From Micrasema longulum (lineage: Eukaryota > Arthropoda > Insecta > Trichoptera > Brachycentridae), in contig JAGVSM010002944.1 in NCBI GenBank assembly GCA_022494885.1, positions 124,001-188,000 of the forward strand: a stretch of 64,000 bases of DNA, given 5' to 3'. The notes beneath the pieces are model-generated. The model was not told the origin of the DNA and did no database searches. It saw only the letters and a list, made by a program, of their open reading frames with translations. Shown here one piece after another: positions 54,356 to 64,000 of the stretch. Made by a program: the position numbers and the translations under genes. Every line of letters begins with the position of its first letter. Position 1 is the stretch's first letter.

Positions 54356-54580
54356 ACTCACATAATGAGAGCAGACTCACTTACATGACGTACGAACTCA
54401 CATAATGGGAGCAGACTCACTTACATGGCGTACGAACTCACATGCTGGGAGCAGACTCGCTTACATGACGTACGAACTCACATAATAAGAGCAGACTCAC
54501 TTACATAGCGTACGAACTCACATGCTAGGAGAAAACTATCCGCCATGACTTACGGACTCTCATACTGGGAACAGACTCAT
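54356..54580. repeat. 40-bp minisatellite, about 5.6 units
   Basis: Units start at 54356, 54396, 54436, 54476 and 54516, each ACTCACATAATGGGAGCAGA, then CTCACTTACATGACGTACGA with a few substitutions (ATAATG alternates with ATGCTG). A partial sixth unit follows. A single related unit sits at about 54155-54195 upstream. Confidence 0.85.
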
Positions 54581-54599
54581 AATCTAATTCTTCCGTTCT

Positions 54600-55105
54600 T
54601 TTTTTATGTAATGAAGGAAAAATTAAAAATATACAAATTCTTCAAAATAAAGCGATGAGGATTATACTCAAAATAAATATCTATTCTAATGTAAAAATAA
54701 TGTACAAAGAAATTGGCTCGCTCACAGTAAGGCAGCAAATTAAATATAATGTAGCAATTTTTATACATAAAATAATTAAGGGGATGAATAAAATAAAAAC
54801 AATTATAAAATTTAACCAACAATGTCATACATATGAAACGAGGGATAAAAAAAGATAAGATTACCAATGAGGAGAAAAACAGAATCCCAAAACTTATTGT
54901 ACAAGGGATTGAAGCTGTAGGAAATGCTAAGAAAATGCTATGTTAAGAAATAACGGAGATTGAAAAGATTGAAATATTTTAAATTAATTTTGAAAAAATA
55001 TGTTATTGAGAAATTTTGATTAAAAAAACTGTAATGTTATTAAAAGTTTATATTAGTTCTTAAGATGTTATGAACCAACTTAATAATGCATAAATAAATA
55101 AATAG
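54600..55105 (+). mobile_element. LINE-G C-terminus and 3' UTR
   Basis: MRIILKINIYSNVKIMYKEI, LTVRQQIKYNVAIFIHKII and IKFNQQCHTYETRDKKR are close to 20836-21310. The UTR ends AAGATGTTATGAACCAACTT and TAATGCATAAATAAATAAA. The copy starts immediately after the minisatellite. Confidence 0.75.
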
Positions 55106-55139
55106 GCCTGCACCGTCTTCTCACATTGAAAGCAAACTC

Positions 55140-55835
55140 AATCTGACCTTATAGTACGGTATTACCAGTTGGGGCCTTTCTTGTAAAACCAACATTTAAA
55201 AATTCAATCTTTACAAAACTCGGATGTTAAATTCATTAACAGATCAGCTAGAATTGATAAGGAAGAGGTACCCGAACTTTTTAAAAAGCAAGGGTGCCTG
55301 TCCGTAAATGCTTTTTAATGGCTCAAATATGTTACTAGATATCGATTTGATGGTAACTACCAGAAAAGGTATATACATACACATAATACAAGGCTAGCAC
55401 AACGTGAAAGCCTGTCAGTACCGAGGTATGTTCACAAGTATGGCCAAAGAACACTTCACTATACAATTACTAAATTTTTTAATAAAATTCCTAAGCAGAT
55501 CTTAAAAGAAAATGCAAATAAAACTTTTGAAGAAAAAATGATTAAATGGCTCATATGTAACTAGGTTTTATATTGATTATTATTTAATGTTAAAAATCAT
55601 CTATTTATTTTTAGTATATAAATTTTGTGTAAAAATACGTATGCTTTTAGTTCTTAATAATGTTTATATTACTTTTTAAAATTATATAATTTCTCTGACG
55701 TTTTTCTTTGTAAAGGAAAAATAAGAAACCTGCTGACAAGCCGGTTTCGCGATTTAGTGGGTTTCATTATTTTTCCTTTATATTTTTTCTGTTTATGTTT
55801 TACCTTCTTAAATAAAAATAAATACAAAAAAATAT
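55140..55835 (+). mobile_element. LINE-F C-terminus and 3' UTR
   Basis: Broken frames read YGITSWGLSCKTN, RSARIDKEEVPELFKKQGC, then GNYQKRYIHTHNTRLAQRES, LSVPRYVHKYGQRTLHY and PKQILKENANKTFEEK. The 3' UTR at 55711-55780 has a 14-bp perfect outer stem (TAAAGGAAAAATAA) enclosing GAAACC/GGTTTC. The tail TTCTTAAATAAAAATAAAT follows. Confidence 0.75.
55711..55780 (+). other. Nested stem-loop in LINE-F 3' UTR
   Basis: 55711-55724 pairs with 55767-55780 over 14 bp without mismatch. Inside, GAAACC (55725-55730) pairs with GGTTTC (55743-55748). The same fold is on the reverse strand at about 13391-13456. Confidence 0.75.
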
Positions 55836-56464
55836 ATATAAAAAAATAAAAAATAAATTAAAAAGTAATATACTAATAGAATAAACGGTGAAAAACCGTT
55901 CTATTATTTTTGACCACGAAGTTAGCTACATGTGCGTGCGTGGATGTCTCGGAGTGTACATTCGGTGTTTTTATTTATTTTTATTTATTACCTCCATGGG
56001 AAACGCAAATGTCAACAATTATTCTTTTCTCACTTAAAATTCTTATTTATTTTTTAATTTTTTTGTCACATTTAATGTTAATATCTTTTAAATTTATGAA
56101 AACTTAGTTGGTCTTTTTATGTAAAAAAAATGTTGTTTTTAATACTTATTTTGTATGACTGTATATTTTCTGAATAAAATTTATTTTAATAAAATAAATA
56201 TTACAGCAATACAACGGGTCGTAGGTACCGAAGGGGGAATCATCTAAATAAGCAATTATGTACAGCTGACCATTATATTTGACTTTCTATAATTATGTTT
56301 TTGGGAAAATAAATAAAATATTGATTATTTATAATAAATTGCCACCACCGTTTATATCTTCCTACAAAAAATCGTTAAAGTGCGCTCAGCGCCCAGCCTG
56401 TTTTCAGTGAACAATGAAACTAGCCGATTACCTTAGCTTATTCCTCCATACCTTTGTGAATCTT
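55836..56464. other. No gene seen
   Basis: AT-rich; an unrecognised 65-residue frame at 55910-56107. Confidence 0.4.
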
Positions 56465-56850
56465 CATGACTCCCTAGGCGGTGAAATCCAGTATTTTGTC
56501 CGCAAACATTTGGACAACCTCAAAATATTGTAATTAAATCAATTGGTTCAAGAAGTTTAAAAATTGGAATACGTTTTTTGGCGTTGCCTAGTATGTGAAA
56601 TAATTCGATCAGATGAATCTCTTCACAACAATAACGGTTTCAGCTCTTTAACTTCACTTAAATCAACATATGAAAGAAGGGAAGAAATATGGATAGATAT
56701 AAATAACATAGGCAAAATGGTGAATGTTACGCGGTGTGTAAAATGGCCACTTAAACCAGCCAATGACAGGTTATAAGCCCTGTAAATGCCTTGACTTCCA
56801 TACTCCCTTTCTTTAAAATGTTATCCATCCCCGTTGTAATTTGTTACTAC
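56465..56850 (-). mobile_element. M1 copy, near-complete left half
   Basis: CGGTGAAATCCAG, GCAAACATTTGGACAACCTC, GGCGTTGCCTAGTATG, GGTGTGTAAAATGGCCAC and TCCATCCCCGTTGTAATTTG run in the same order as 31255-31620. The 70-residue forward frame at 56564-56776 is not kept in the other copy. Confidence 0.65.
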
Positions 56851-57617
56851 TATTTTTATTATTTTTGAAAAATAATTTTACATCTAAAACCTTAAAATGA
56901 TTAAATAATTTGACGTTAGGAAAAGTAGACGGGTTTTTCAATATATTTTTTAGTTTTGTTTGTATGAAGAAAAGTCAGGCCACATTTTCTCTTAAGAACC
57001 GAACGTTCGTAATGATCAGAATTTCCATTTGGTTAAAAACGAATATCGTCAGTTCGACGCAACGTGATTTTGTCAAACAATGCTAATATCAAATTTAGGT
57101 ACGTGGAATTCAATTTCATTCTAATACAAAGCGACCAACTGCCATTAGTAGTGCTTTAGTGAAATTTGAAAATTTTGTATATACGATGCAATATTCAGTT
57201 GTAAAGTTTAAGGATTGTTAACACTGTGGTAAAATAGAACATGCCGGTCCGTGGTATGCCAATGCTGCAGTTATAATTATGAAGTTTGTGTAAGAAGCAA
57301 ACTGAGAAATCTCCATTGAAGAAGTTATTGAGATATTTGCGGAAAACTTTGATAGAAGAATTGTGAAATTTCTAACTATGCTTCTCTAACTCAATGGAAA
57401 ATGCTCAGTTTGCGGTGTCAAGTAGTATAATTGAAATCAACAAATATAAAGCAATAAAACAAATATAAAGCAATGAAATACATAAAAATATAAATAATAT
57501 GTGTATTAATTATATAAAGTACTACGTTTTTTGATTTGCATATATTTAAAAAAAAAATCTCTCGCTACACTATTTATATGTGCAGTTATTTTTATTTTAA
57601 AATTTGTTTTACATTTT
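56851..57617. other. No gene seen
   Basis: AT-rich unique sequence. Confidence 0.4.
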
Positions 57618-58100
57618 GAGTCTTTCATATTTGGCATAAATTTGAAAAGAAACTTTAATATTAGAGTAAAAGAACACTTAAGATGCTTAAATAATAATAT
57701 TTTTTCTGAATTCGCAAATCATCTGATAGAAAATACTCATAACTTCAAAAAAGACAATGGATCAAAAGTACTTCATGTTGAAAATAAAATGTTAATATTA
57801 GACAACTTAGAAATCTTAGAAATTAAAAAAGCGATTCATAATAATAAAAAAAATTTTAATAACCAAATAAACAATATTTATTTTAGTCCTCTCCTGTCTA
57901 ACTACGAAAATATTGATATCAAATTAGCACCCGTGTAAGGATAAAACGACTTGATTTATTGGGTCCACGTGTAGTATAAAGTGGACATGATGAAAATAAA
58001 AAGGAATCAATTCATTGGTTACGTAAACCTTGACGAAGAAGCTTGTTTGCTTTGAAACCAGTCGGTGGAAAAAACAACAATAATAAAAAGTGGTTAAAAA
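57618..58100 (+). pseudogene. PLE-B, GIY-YIG remnant and tail
   Basis: The frame to 57938 reads FGINLKRNFNIRVKEHLRC, FANHLIENTHNFKKDNGSK and LDNLEILEIKKAI, the same GIY-YIG C-terminus as at 36325-36600 (R..EH, FANHL...H, E...I.KAI). The expected YVG at the start reads IFG. Behind it lie GTCCAC/GTGGAC (57963-57986) and a hammerhead-like tail. RT absent. Confidence 0.75.
58024..58067 (+). ncRNA. Decayed hammerhead, PLE-B
   Basis: AAACC, TTGACGA (C3 replaced by T), GAAGC/GCTTT stem II, GAAAC, CAGTC (decayed CGGTC), GGT. Stem I is only about 3 bp. The same C3-to-T change is in the other PLE-B tail at 8931-8973. Confidence 0.5.
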
Positions 58101-58109
58101 CAAAGTTGT

Positions 58110-58815
58110 TTAATTTTTTTTATGAAAAAAATTATTATTTTTTTTATTTTTATTTTATTTATTTAACTTTTTGTACATAATGTTATTTGTACATTGGCGG
58201 GCTTATTGCCAAATGGCAATTTCTTCCAACCAACCAATAAAATAAAAGTTTTATTTTTATAATTCAAGTTACAGAACATATTCAATAGAAAAAAAAAGAT
58301 TAAAAAGTTAAAAATATATAAAAATAGAAATAAACGTATTTGTTTATAAATTACCTTAAATCAAAACCATTACTCAATGGGAAAAAGGAAAAAAGCGGAA
58401 AGAGGAAAAAGGAAAGGAGGAGAGATTAAGGAAGAGAAAGGAGATGTTTCTTCAGACGTGATTTAAACAGAGATAATGTAGTAACATCTTTGATGGTGGA
58501 TGGGAGATGATTCCACAGTCGAGCTACATAGACACTATATGAGTCAGAGAAGAAAGAGGAATTGCGTATGGGTATTAAGAGAGTGCCTTGAGAATGAGAA
58601 CGAAGAGGTAAACCATGAACTGATAAGCGTTGAAATTTTTCACGCAGGTATATAGGAGCGTTAGGACTGTGAAGTACATTGAACAGAAGTGAGAGGGAGT
58701 GATAGTCTCTCCGCTGTCTAATTTTGAGCCATTTCAGTTGCCTACGATAATCAGAAATGTGGTCATATTTCCTAAGACCGAAAATATACCTTATGCATGT
58801 ATTCTGAAGTCGTTC
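58110..58815 (-). mobile_element. LINE-A2, 5'-truncated
   Basis: Contains the C-terminal coding end (next entry) and a 3' UTR ending, on the reverse strand, TTGGAAGAAATTGCC, ATTTGGCAATAAGCCCGCC, AATGTACAAATAACATTATG and AGTTAAATAAATAAAAT. The ATTGCC/GGCAAT hairpin occupies the same place as the LINE-A palindrome, with loop ATTT. Its tail faces the PLE-B tail. Confidence 0.8.
58426..58812 (-). pseudogene. LINE-A2 ORF2 C-terminus, uninterrupted
   Basis: A 128-codon frame without stops and without an ATG start reads RLQNTCIRYIFGLRKYDHIS, DYRRQLKWLKIRQRRDYHSL, PIYLREKFQRLSVHGLPLRS, YVARLWNHLPSTIKDV and LFKSRLKKHLLSLP, stop at 58426-58428. It aligns throughout with LINE-A (LERLQNVCIRYIFDLRKFDH and LWNNLPTNVIDD). 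It is the thumb and C-terminal domain only; the 5' end is lost at the truncation. The clean frame suggests a fairly recent insertion. Confidence 0.85.
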
Positions 58816-58826
58816 ATTATTTCATC

Positions 58827-58906
58827 GTATTTTCTTGCAACTGGCGAGAAACAAATCCGCGACGCCAGTTTCACAGTTGGTCGTCCAACTGCGCCACGGT
58901 GCCTGT
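58827..58906 (-). mobile_element. SINE-4 copy
   Basis: On the reverse strand: GACAGGCACCGTGGCGCAGT, TGGACGACCAACTGTGAAAC and CGCCAGTTGCAAGAAAA. It matches 5870-5945; the B box is lost in this copy. Confidence 0.6.
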
Positions 58907-60141
58907 CTATTACACACACATAACTGTATTATTCACCGATTGGATTTTTTTCTCCCGGTTGACTTAGAATCTAATTAATTACTAGTATTAACTTGCCCTA
59001 TCGTCATCATAATTGGAAAAATTATATTCAGGGTGATAGACAAATCAACTTATCAACTTGCAAATTAAATAAACTTTATATTCTTATTCTTAGAGGTGGG
59101 GATCAGCGCTATGCTTTTTTTTAATATGGGAGTTGGATTATTTTTTACCCTGTTATAATATACAAGGTTTATATTTCAAAAAGAGGGTTTTTCTGCTAAT
59201 GTATTACATTATTTTAGCTAAACTGTTGGAATCAGGAAGGATATTCTAATGTGGGCCAATCAGGTACTCCTCAGCATTTGCTCATGTGGAGAGGAAACCA
59301 CTTAAAACTCTTCAGGAGAAGCCGGCCTGTTGACAGTTGTCAACCGTTCCACTAGAAGAGTGTTCGGCATTTTGTTCCCTGCTTTGGTTTATTTTACCGA
59401 TTGCCTGCACTATATTTATCATGTATGATACTATGCTATGCTTTAAGCTCCTGACGTCACTGCGACCTGTGAAGATCTATTGTGACGGGTCCCCGTGAAT
59501 AGTTCTCGCCCTCCGAGCCCAGGTCTATAAAGAGCCTGGCTACTGTGTGGAAAGCGAGAGTTTCGCATTTCGCTTAATCTCCCCATCGTAGCCCAGATCC
59601 GTAAAGTATCGGGCTATTAGTATGGCACATATCGATGTACCAAAAGGGGGTGCGTAGTGTATCTTCGTGATCGCTCGGGAGAATTTATCTTCAACTGTAC
59701 CATGGTAAGGGGATGACTTGTGTATCTTCTGATTGCAATAGCACCCTGGAAATGCTACATCAGTTTGTCGCCACCCGAGGTCAGGAGCTGATGTAGATTT
59801 TCGAGATGCGCTCCCTGGACACCATAAAGTTTTACCAGGCTATAAATGTATATTATATAACTTCATTAAATTAAAATAAAAATTCTGTACTTGGAATACA
59901 CAATTCGATTTGCCTTCTTCGTAAAGTTGGATGCTATACACCAGCGTAATAAGGCACTACAGCTGTAGAGGTTTTTGAGATTTTTTTGGTTTAACAACAA
60001 ACGTGTAACGGATGGTTTCATTACTTAACTCGTGATTGTCAACTTAATTACCTACGACACATTCTCTAAACTATAGCTAACTTCGTGATTGACAAATAAT
60101 CCTAGAATGATTTTCGTTCGTATGGGCGGCTCTAGCGATAG
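58907..60141. other. No gene recognised
   Basis: 59440-59860 is more balanced in composition and ends ATAACTTCATTAAATTAAAAT, so it could be an old 3' UTR. AAGAGCCTGGCTACTGTGTG (59532) recurs reversed at 31988-32011. Confidence 0.35.
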
Positions 60142-60835
60142 CGCGTTATTACTATGACAACAACAAACCATTACGCCGTTTCCCCCTAAGGGTAGGCAGA
60201 GAAGATAGAACGCCACATCACTATCTTTGCATACAGATCTCGCTTCCTCTACATTCATTCAGCTTCTCATGCACGCGCGCCAATTATTCCAACTTTGACA
60301 TGTCAATCTTCAAGTATTTGTTGGATTTAGTCATGCTATGTTTTTCTTGGTCTTCCTCTATTTTTGCGTCCATCAACATTCGCATTGTAAATATTTAAAG
60401 CCGTTCTTTCGCTGCCCATTTGCTCTACATCTCCAAACCAGCGCAGAGCTCCCTTCTTGATTTTGTCGATAATGCTCGTCTCAGCCTTACATAATGTACG
60501 GATCTTGACATTTGTGCATCTATCGTACATAGTTTTACCGCACATTCGCCTGAGATATCGCATTTCGACAGCATTTAGCCTACTTTCATACCTTTTTACC
60601 AAGTCCATACTTCGCTCCCATATATGAGGGTCGAGACCGGGACTCCGTTGTGAACTGCTAATTTTGCCTCTTGCGACAAACATTTATTTGCCAATTTTGA
60701 TTTAACTGAACCGTTCACTGTGTTCCCGGCACTCACCCTCCTTTCAATATTTTTCTCGTCATTCCATCCCTAGTAATACCTCCCAGATACACAAATTCCT
60801 CTACTTGTTAATTCAACTCTAAAAACACTTTAATG
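60142..60835 (-). mobile_element. RTE-like, longest copy
   Basis: Reverse strand, in order: VEEFVYLGGITRDG (RT palm-end block), KLANKCLSQEAKLA, SRLNAVEMRYLRRMCGKTMY, IDKIKKGALRWFGDVEQM, NVDGRKNRGRPRKT and MNVEEARSVCKDSDV. At least three frame breaks. The tail CCTACCCTTAGGGGGAAAC, GGCGTAATGGTTTGTTGTTG ends at about 60142. Confidence 0.8.
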
Positions 60836-61445
60836 CTCATTGGTTCGTCCCATTCCTGAAAACGCCTCAGCAATATGGTCTCCTTCATATGTTACTCATA
60901 TAAATTGCATCGAATCAGTTCAGCATAAATTAATAAGAAAAATTGCGTACAAACTAGGAATCACAAGAGATCACTATAACTATACCGACATGGAACTTTT
61001 CCTGAATATATCCAGTCTCTCACAACGACGATTTAAAGCAGATTTAATTTGCATGTTCAAGATACTTGATAGTTTATTTGATGTCCCGACTATTCTCCAA
61101 CAAAAATCTCTTAATGTTCCTTCACGTAGATTCAGAAATAATGAAATTCTGTTCCTCGGTCATCATTAGACTAATTATGGTTTCCATGCGCCTCTACCCA
61201 GAATGATTATATTTGTTAATGAAAATTGAGTTTTTTTACAAATAGGCAGAAGAAATATTCCCAATAAATTGACTGTATATTTGTAGAATTAATCTGGATT
61301 CCATAATGTCTGTGTATTGTATAAACTTGTCTTTGCTTTTCTTTGTTGTATTCCTTCGATTATTTGTTACTGTATTATTGTTGTTTTTTGTTATACAATT
61401 TGTTTAAATTGGACATTGTCCGTAAATTTGTTAAATAAATACCTA
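60836..61445 (+). mobile_element. LINE-B copy
   Basis: The 109-residue frame 60840-61169 has ENASAIWSPSYVTHINCIES, VQHKLIRKIAYKLGITRDHY and ISSLSQRRFKADLICMFKIL. After the stop at 61168 the frame goes on as TNYGFHAPLPRMI. The UTR ends with GGACATTGTCC (61411-61421) and TTAAATAAATA. Confidence 0.8.
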
Positions 61446-61892
61446 ATATTATAGCTCCTGGAATATATCTTCACATCCAATTAGGAGTCTGTCGTGTTGC
61501 TCCCAGCGTCTTTAGAATTGGCTGTCAGATTATAATACCCACTGATTTTCCTCCGAATTCTGTCACTCCGCTCTGATTTTCTCAGCGTATCGAATTTTCT
61601 TCAACTTTTTCATTCCTCTGCCAAGTATTTCATAACCACAATCTTCTTATAGACTCACCGCTCTTCTCTCACTCTGATCAGTCAAATATTTCACAGAAAC
61701 TTGGTTATTTTTCTACATTACTCGTGCAATCAACAGCGAGTATGTTTCCTGTCAGTTTTCCATAATTTTCAATGAAGATTCATATGTAAATTAAGAAATA
61801 ACCTCGCGTTGTACCGGCAAATCTCTTTAGCATACTCGCACTTTACAGACAGAAGATTTGATTTTTTATTGAATTAATATATAGGACCGATG
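61446..61892. other. No gene seen
   Basis: Unrecognised sequence of moderate AT content. Confidence 0.4.
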
Positions 61893-62288
61893 TGTGGAGT
61901 TGGGAAAAAAGGTTGGAAATAGGTTTCGGAATGCGATATCTCAGGCGAAAGTGTGGCAAATCCACGTATGATAGTGCACAATGTCGAGACCTGTGAACTA
62001 TGTAAGGCTGAGACACGCATTACCGGCAGAATCAAGAAAGGGGTGCTGCGTTGGTTTAGACATGTAGAGCAAATGGATAGCAAAAGCCAACGAACAAAGA
62101 CATGGCATGATGGAGTCCATCAAATACTTGAAGATGGACATGTCAAGAGTCAGAATAATCGGCGTGCACGCATGAGAAGATGTATGAATGTAGAAGGAGC
62201 GAAGTATAGTGATGTGTCATTCTATAGTATCTGCCTACCCCTACGGAAAAACGGCGTGATGGTTTATTTGTTTGTGTTTATTTGAAAA
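61893..62288 (+). mobile_element. RTE-like C-terminus and tail
   Basis: VWSWEKRLEIGFGMRYLRRK with a frame change to CKAETRITGRIKKGVLRWFR, HVEQMDSKSQRTKTWHDGVH, QILEDGHVKSQNNRRARMRR, then the tail CTGCCTACCCCTACGG and GGCGTGATGGTTTATTTG. Confidence 0.8.
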
Positions 62289-62598
62289 TTTGTTTGATTA
62301 CAAATTTTACAGATTCATTTTAAGTTGAGTGTCATAATTTTTGAGGTAATGTCTATTTTTTTAAATGCTAATCAACAGGCTTAAATAGGCCCTAATAAAT
62401 TAGCATTAATGAGTAATACTTGATATAAACAGTCTTAAAATCTACTTAAATTTACAAAATGTATAATTAACAAAAGGAATAAATATGGCATAATCTAGGC
62501 GGAAATGGCAAGTGTGACATCGCGAGTCAGGAAAGACAACACCGCTTGCTTCTTAAATGCCTGCCCTTGCTGTAGGAACACATCGAAAGTACCGTCTA

Positions 62599-62602
<4 letters not shown>
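62289..62602. other. No gene seen
   Basis: AT-rich unique sequence. Confidence 0.4.

Positions 62603-62633
<31 letters not shown>
62603..62633. repeat. (AT)n microsatellite
   Basis: About 14 AT dinucleotides directly beyond the 3' end of the CR1-like UTR, possibly grown from its A/T-rich tail. Confidence 0.8.
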
Positions 62634-62636
<3 letters not shown>

Positions 62637-62980
62637 GATAATTTATATACCGCCATTTTTGTGAAAATTATCTCAAGGGCGCTGTATCAAAAATAAATAT
62701 CCCAGCACGTCTTGCAGCTACAGAGCGCATGGACGATTGGGTTTCTAGTTCCAGGTCTCCAATTATAATATATTACAATTCTGATATATAGGAGCTAGAT
62801 TACAGCACGTCACAGCTACAGAGTGCATGGACATTAAGTGATCTAGCCTCTATTTGCATTTTTTATTTTTATTTTATGTGACAAAAAAAGGTTTAAGTGA
62901 TATTTAAAAAAAAAAAAATTATCAAAATAGAAGTTAGATTACAACAAGTCTTGCAGCTACTGAGCGCATTATAGCTTATT
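62634..62980 (-). mobile_element. CR1-like 3' UTR with internal triplication
   Basis: ATATACCGCCATTTTTGTG and CTCAAGGGCGCTG are the CR1-like terminal block. Behind it the block CAGCACGTCTTGCAGCTACAGAGCGCAT appears three times (62703, 62803, 62943) with spacing of about 100-140 bases. The 21860-22108 copy has two such blocks. Confidence 0.65.
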
Positions 62981-63523
62981 GCTTCATCTTTTGAGCGTAT
63001 TGCTTAGAAAAAAAAACTCAATTTACACTTAATACGGAAACGCGAGTATATCGAAGTGACTGATAACTAGAACGCAATTTTACATAAATAACATCAATTG
63101 TCTGGTTCCACTTATAATAATATATTTGACCGCGTAAATACCGCATGGTACAGTACCAAGTATGTCTATGTGCATTAATATGACAATGTAAAGTCATGTC
63201 CGTGTTTCGCATTCCGCATTTCGTTTCGTCCGGGTATAGACGCGCTGATAATAGGATGCATAAAAATATTTTTCAAATTTAATTGGCTTAGTTTGATCGT
63301 CTATCAACAATTTTTTTTCAAAACCACTCAATTCTCTCATGAAAATGATGTTTAATTAATTGTGACACTTTGGCAGACACAACGCGGCACACGTACACAA
63401 TGCACATGACACAGACTATAGTCAGACACTGTCTATAATATTATACTTGCAATATTATGGGTAGGTATTGCATTGACACAATTTCGTCACGAATTTCGTT
63501 GCGAATCATAAACTTGAATTTAC
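62981..63523. other. No gene seen
   Basis: Unrecognised sequence; a 64-residue reverse frame at 63018-63212 has no motif. Confidence 0.4.
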
Positions 63524-63715
63524 ACCAAGGCTGTCCGTATTATATTTGGGACTAATCTCTTTTCGTCTAGCCGAATACCAGAAATTAGCGCACGCGGCTT
63601 AATGCCTACATTTGTTCCTAATAAAGTCGAATTTAGAAAGTCAGACAATCTTTTAACATTAAAATCAATATTAGAAGTACTCATTTTGTGGTTTTCCATG
63701 TTAAATCTAACCTAA
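63524..63715 (+). mobile_element. Possible LINE C-terminal fragment
   Basis: A 63-residue frame without ATG reads TKAVRIIFGTNLFSSSRIPE, ARGLMPTFVPNKVEFRKSD and stops at 63715. K-A-V-R-I-I-F-G resembles the LINE block (L)Q.KA.R.I.G. The rest is not matched to another copy here. Confidence 0.35.
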
Positions 63716-63754
63716 CCATTATTTTAATTGTGAAAAATTACTTAATAAATTTAA

Positions 63755-63830
63755 TCTGCTCACCGGTTTCAGAACATGACTGAAAAGGAACAGTCATGCT
63801 CCCTAACCGGTTGGCATATTAAATTATTTC
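63755..63830 (-). mobile_element. PLE-like terminal hairpin
   Basis: On the reverse strand: AACCGGTTAGGGAG, CATGACTG/CAGTCATG hairpin, then TTCTGAAACCGGTGAGC. The GAAACCGGT ending is that of PLE tails, but the CTGANGA core is not recognisable and the cleavage position is G, so no active ribozyme is claimed. Confidence 0.35.
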
Positions 63831-64000
63831 AATAAAAAAATTGTGTTAGTGTTTTTTTATTAAAATAAATTAAATAAAAAAAAAAATTTCAACCTCTAAG
63901 TAACCGGAACTAGCAGTGATTTTAAATATACTGAAGTGGTCTAAGAAAAAAATAGACAAAAAACAACAAAAAATGTATCTAAGTATATAATTAATTATAT
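63831..64000. other. AT-rich end of window
   Basis: A/T-rich sequence with no recognisable feature. Confidence 0.4.

Noticed and set aside
54356..54580. Regular repeats reminiscent of a CRISPR array
   Set aside because: Units are head to tail without unique spacers, and the setting is eukaryotic.
56564..56776. 70-residue forward frame in M1 as a transposase piece
   Set aside because: The frame is not conserved in the M1 copy at 31280-31620, so it is probably chance.

Overview
This window looks like nuclear, gene-poor intergenic DNA from an arthropod, most likely an insect. It is strongly AT-rich. It is packed with 5'-truncated non-LTR retrotransposons (LINEs), Penelope-like element (PLE) remnants, tRNA-headed SINEs and short inverted-repeat elements. 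RTE-type reverse transcriptase tails with the motif SEVW...NAVEMRSLRRMCGK are common in insects, including Lepidoptera, but the order cannot be fixed from this sequence. I recognise no single-copy host gene, tRNA, rRNA or CRISPR array. The only host-like or domesticable coding hints are two short THAP-zinc-finger N-termini (17803-17883 and 39600-39674).

Family labels used below are local to this window. LINE-A: 1-640, 16361-16625, 24996-25615, 43059-43835. LINE-A2: 9016-9160, 58110-58815. LINE-B: 4482-5210, 28205-29170, 60836-61445. CR1-like: 18365-19228, 21860-22108, 22936-24995, 62634-62980. LINE-D: 40262-41100, 41225-42740, 44437-44650. LINE-E: 34275-34905, 46804-47605, plus tails. LINE-F: 13325-13850, 55140-55835. 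LINE-G: 20836-21310, 54600-55105. LINE-I: 49385-49830 plus fragments. RTE-like: seven fragments. PLE: about eight remnants. SINE-1 to SINE-4 are tRNA-derived. M1 to M5 are non-autonomous repeats.

Layout. 1-5 kb: LINE-A, an AT-rich tandem repeat and LINE-B. 6-11 kb: nested inverted-repeat (M2) territory holding a SINE and a PLE/LINE composite. 12-16 kb: reverse-strand LINE tails and an RTE-like fragment with an internal duplication. 18-25.6 kb: CR1-like elements, including the best-preserved reverse transcriptase (reverse strand, two 1-nt frameshifts), and nested insertions. 27-37.5 kb: PLE remnants with hammerhead-ribozyme signatures, a 110-bp-arm foldback, and a PLE palindrome at 36262-37445. 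37.5-39.3 kb: a CpG-richer island holding a Harbinger-like MITE. 40-47.6 kb: LINE-D with reverse transcriptase, then LINE-A and LINE-E. 52-62 kb: RTE fragments, PLE GIY-YIG remnants, a 40-bp minisatellite, LINE-F/G/A2/B.

Two themes stand out. First, several PLE remnants carry hammerhead ribozyme motifs. Two copies of one subfamily keep a complete core, a fully paired stem I and a GTC cleavage site. Second, at least eight LINE families here end in a short perfect or nested stem-loop in the 3' UTR. It differs in sequence between families but sits in the same place, and in the related LINE-A/LINE-A2 pair the hairpin is kept while its loop changes. This fits the known role of 3' stem-loops in template recognition by some LINE reverse transcriptases.
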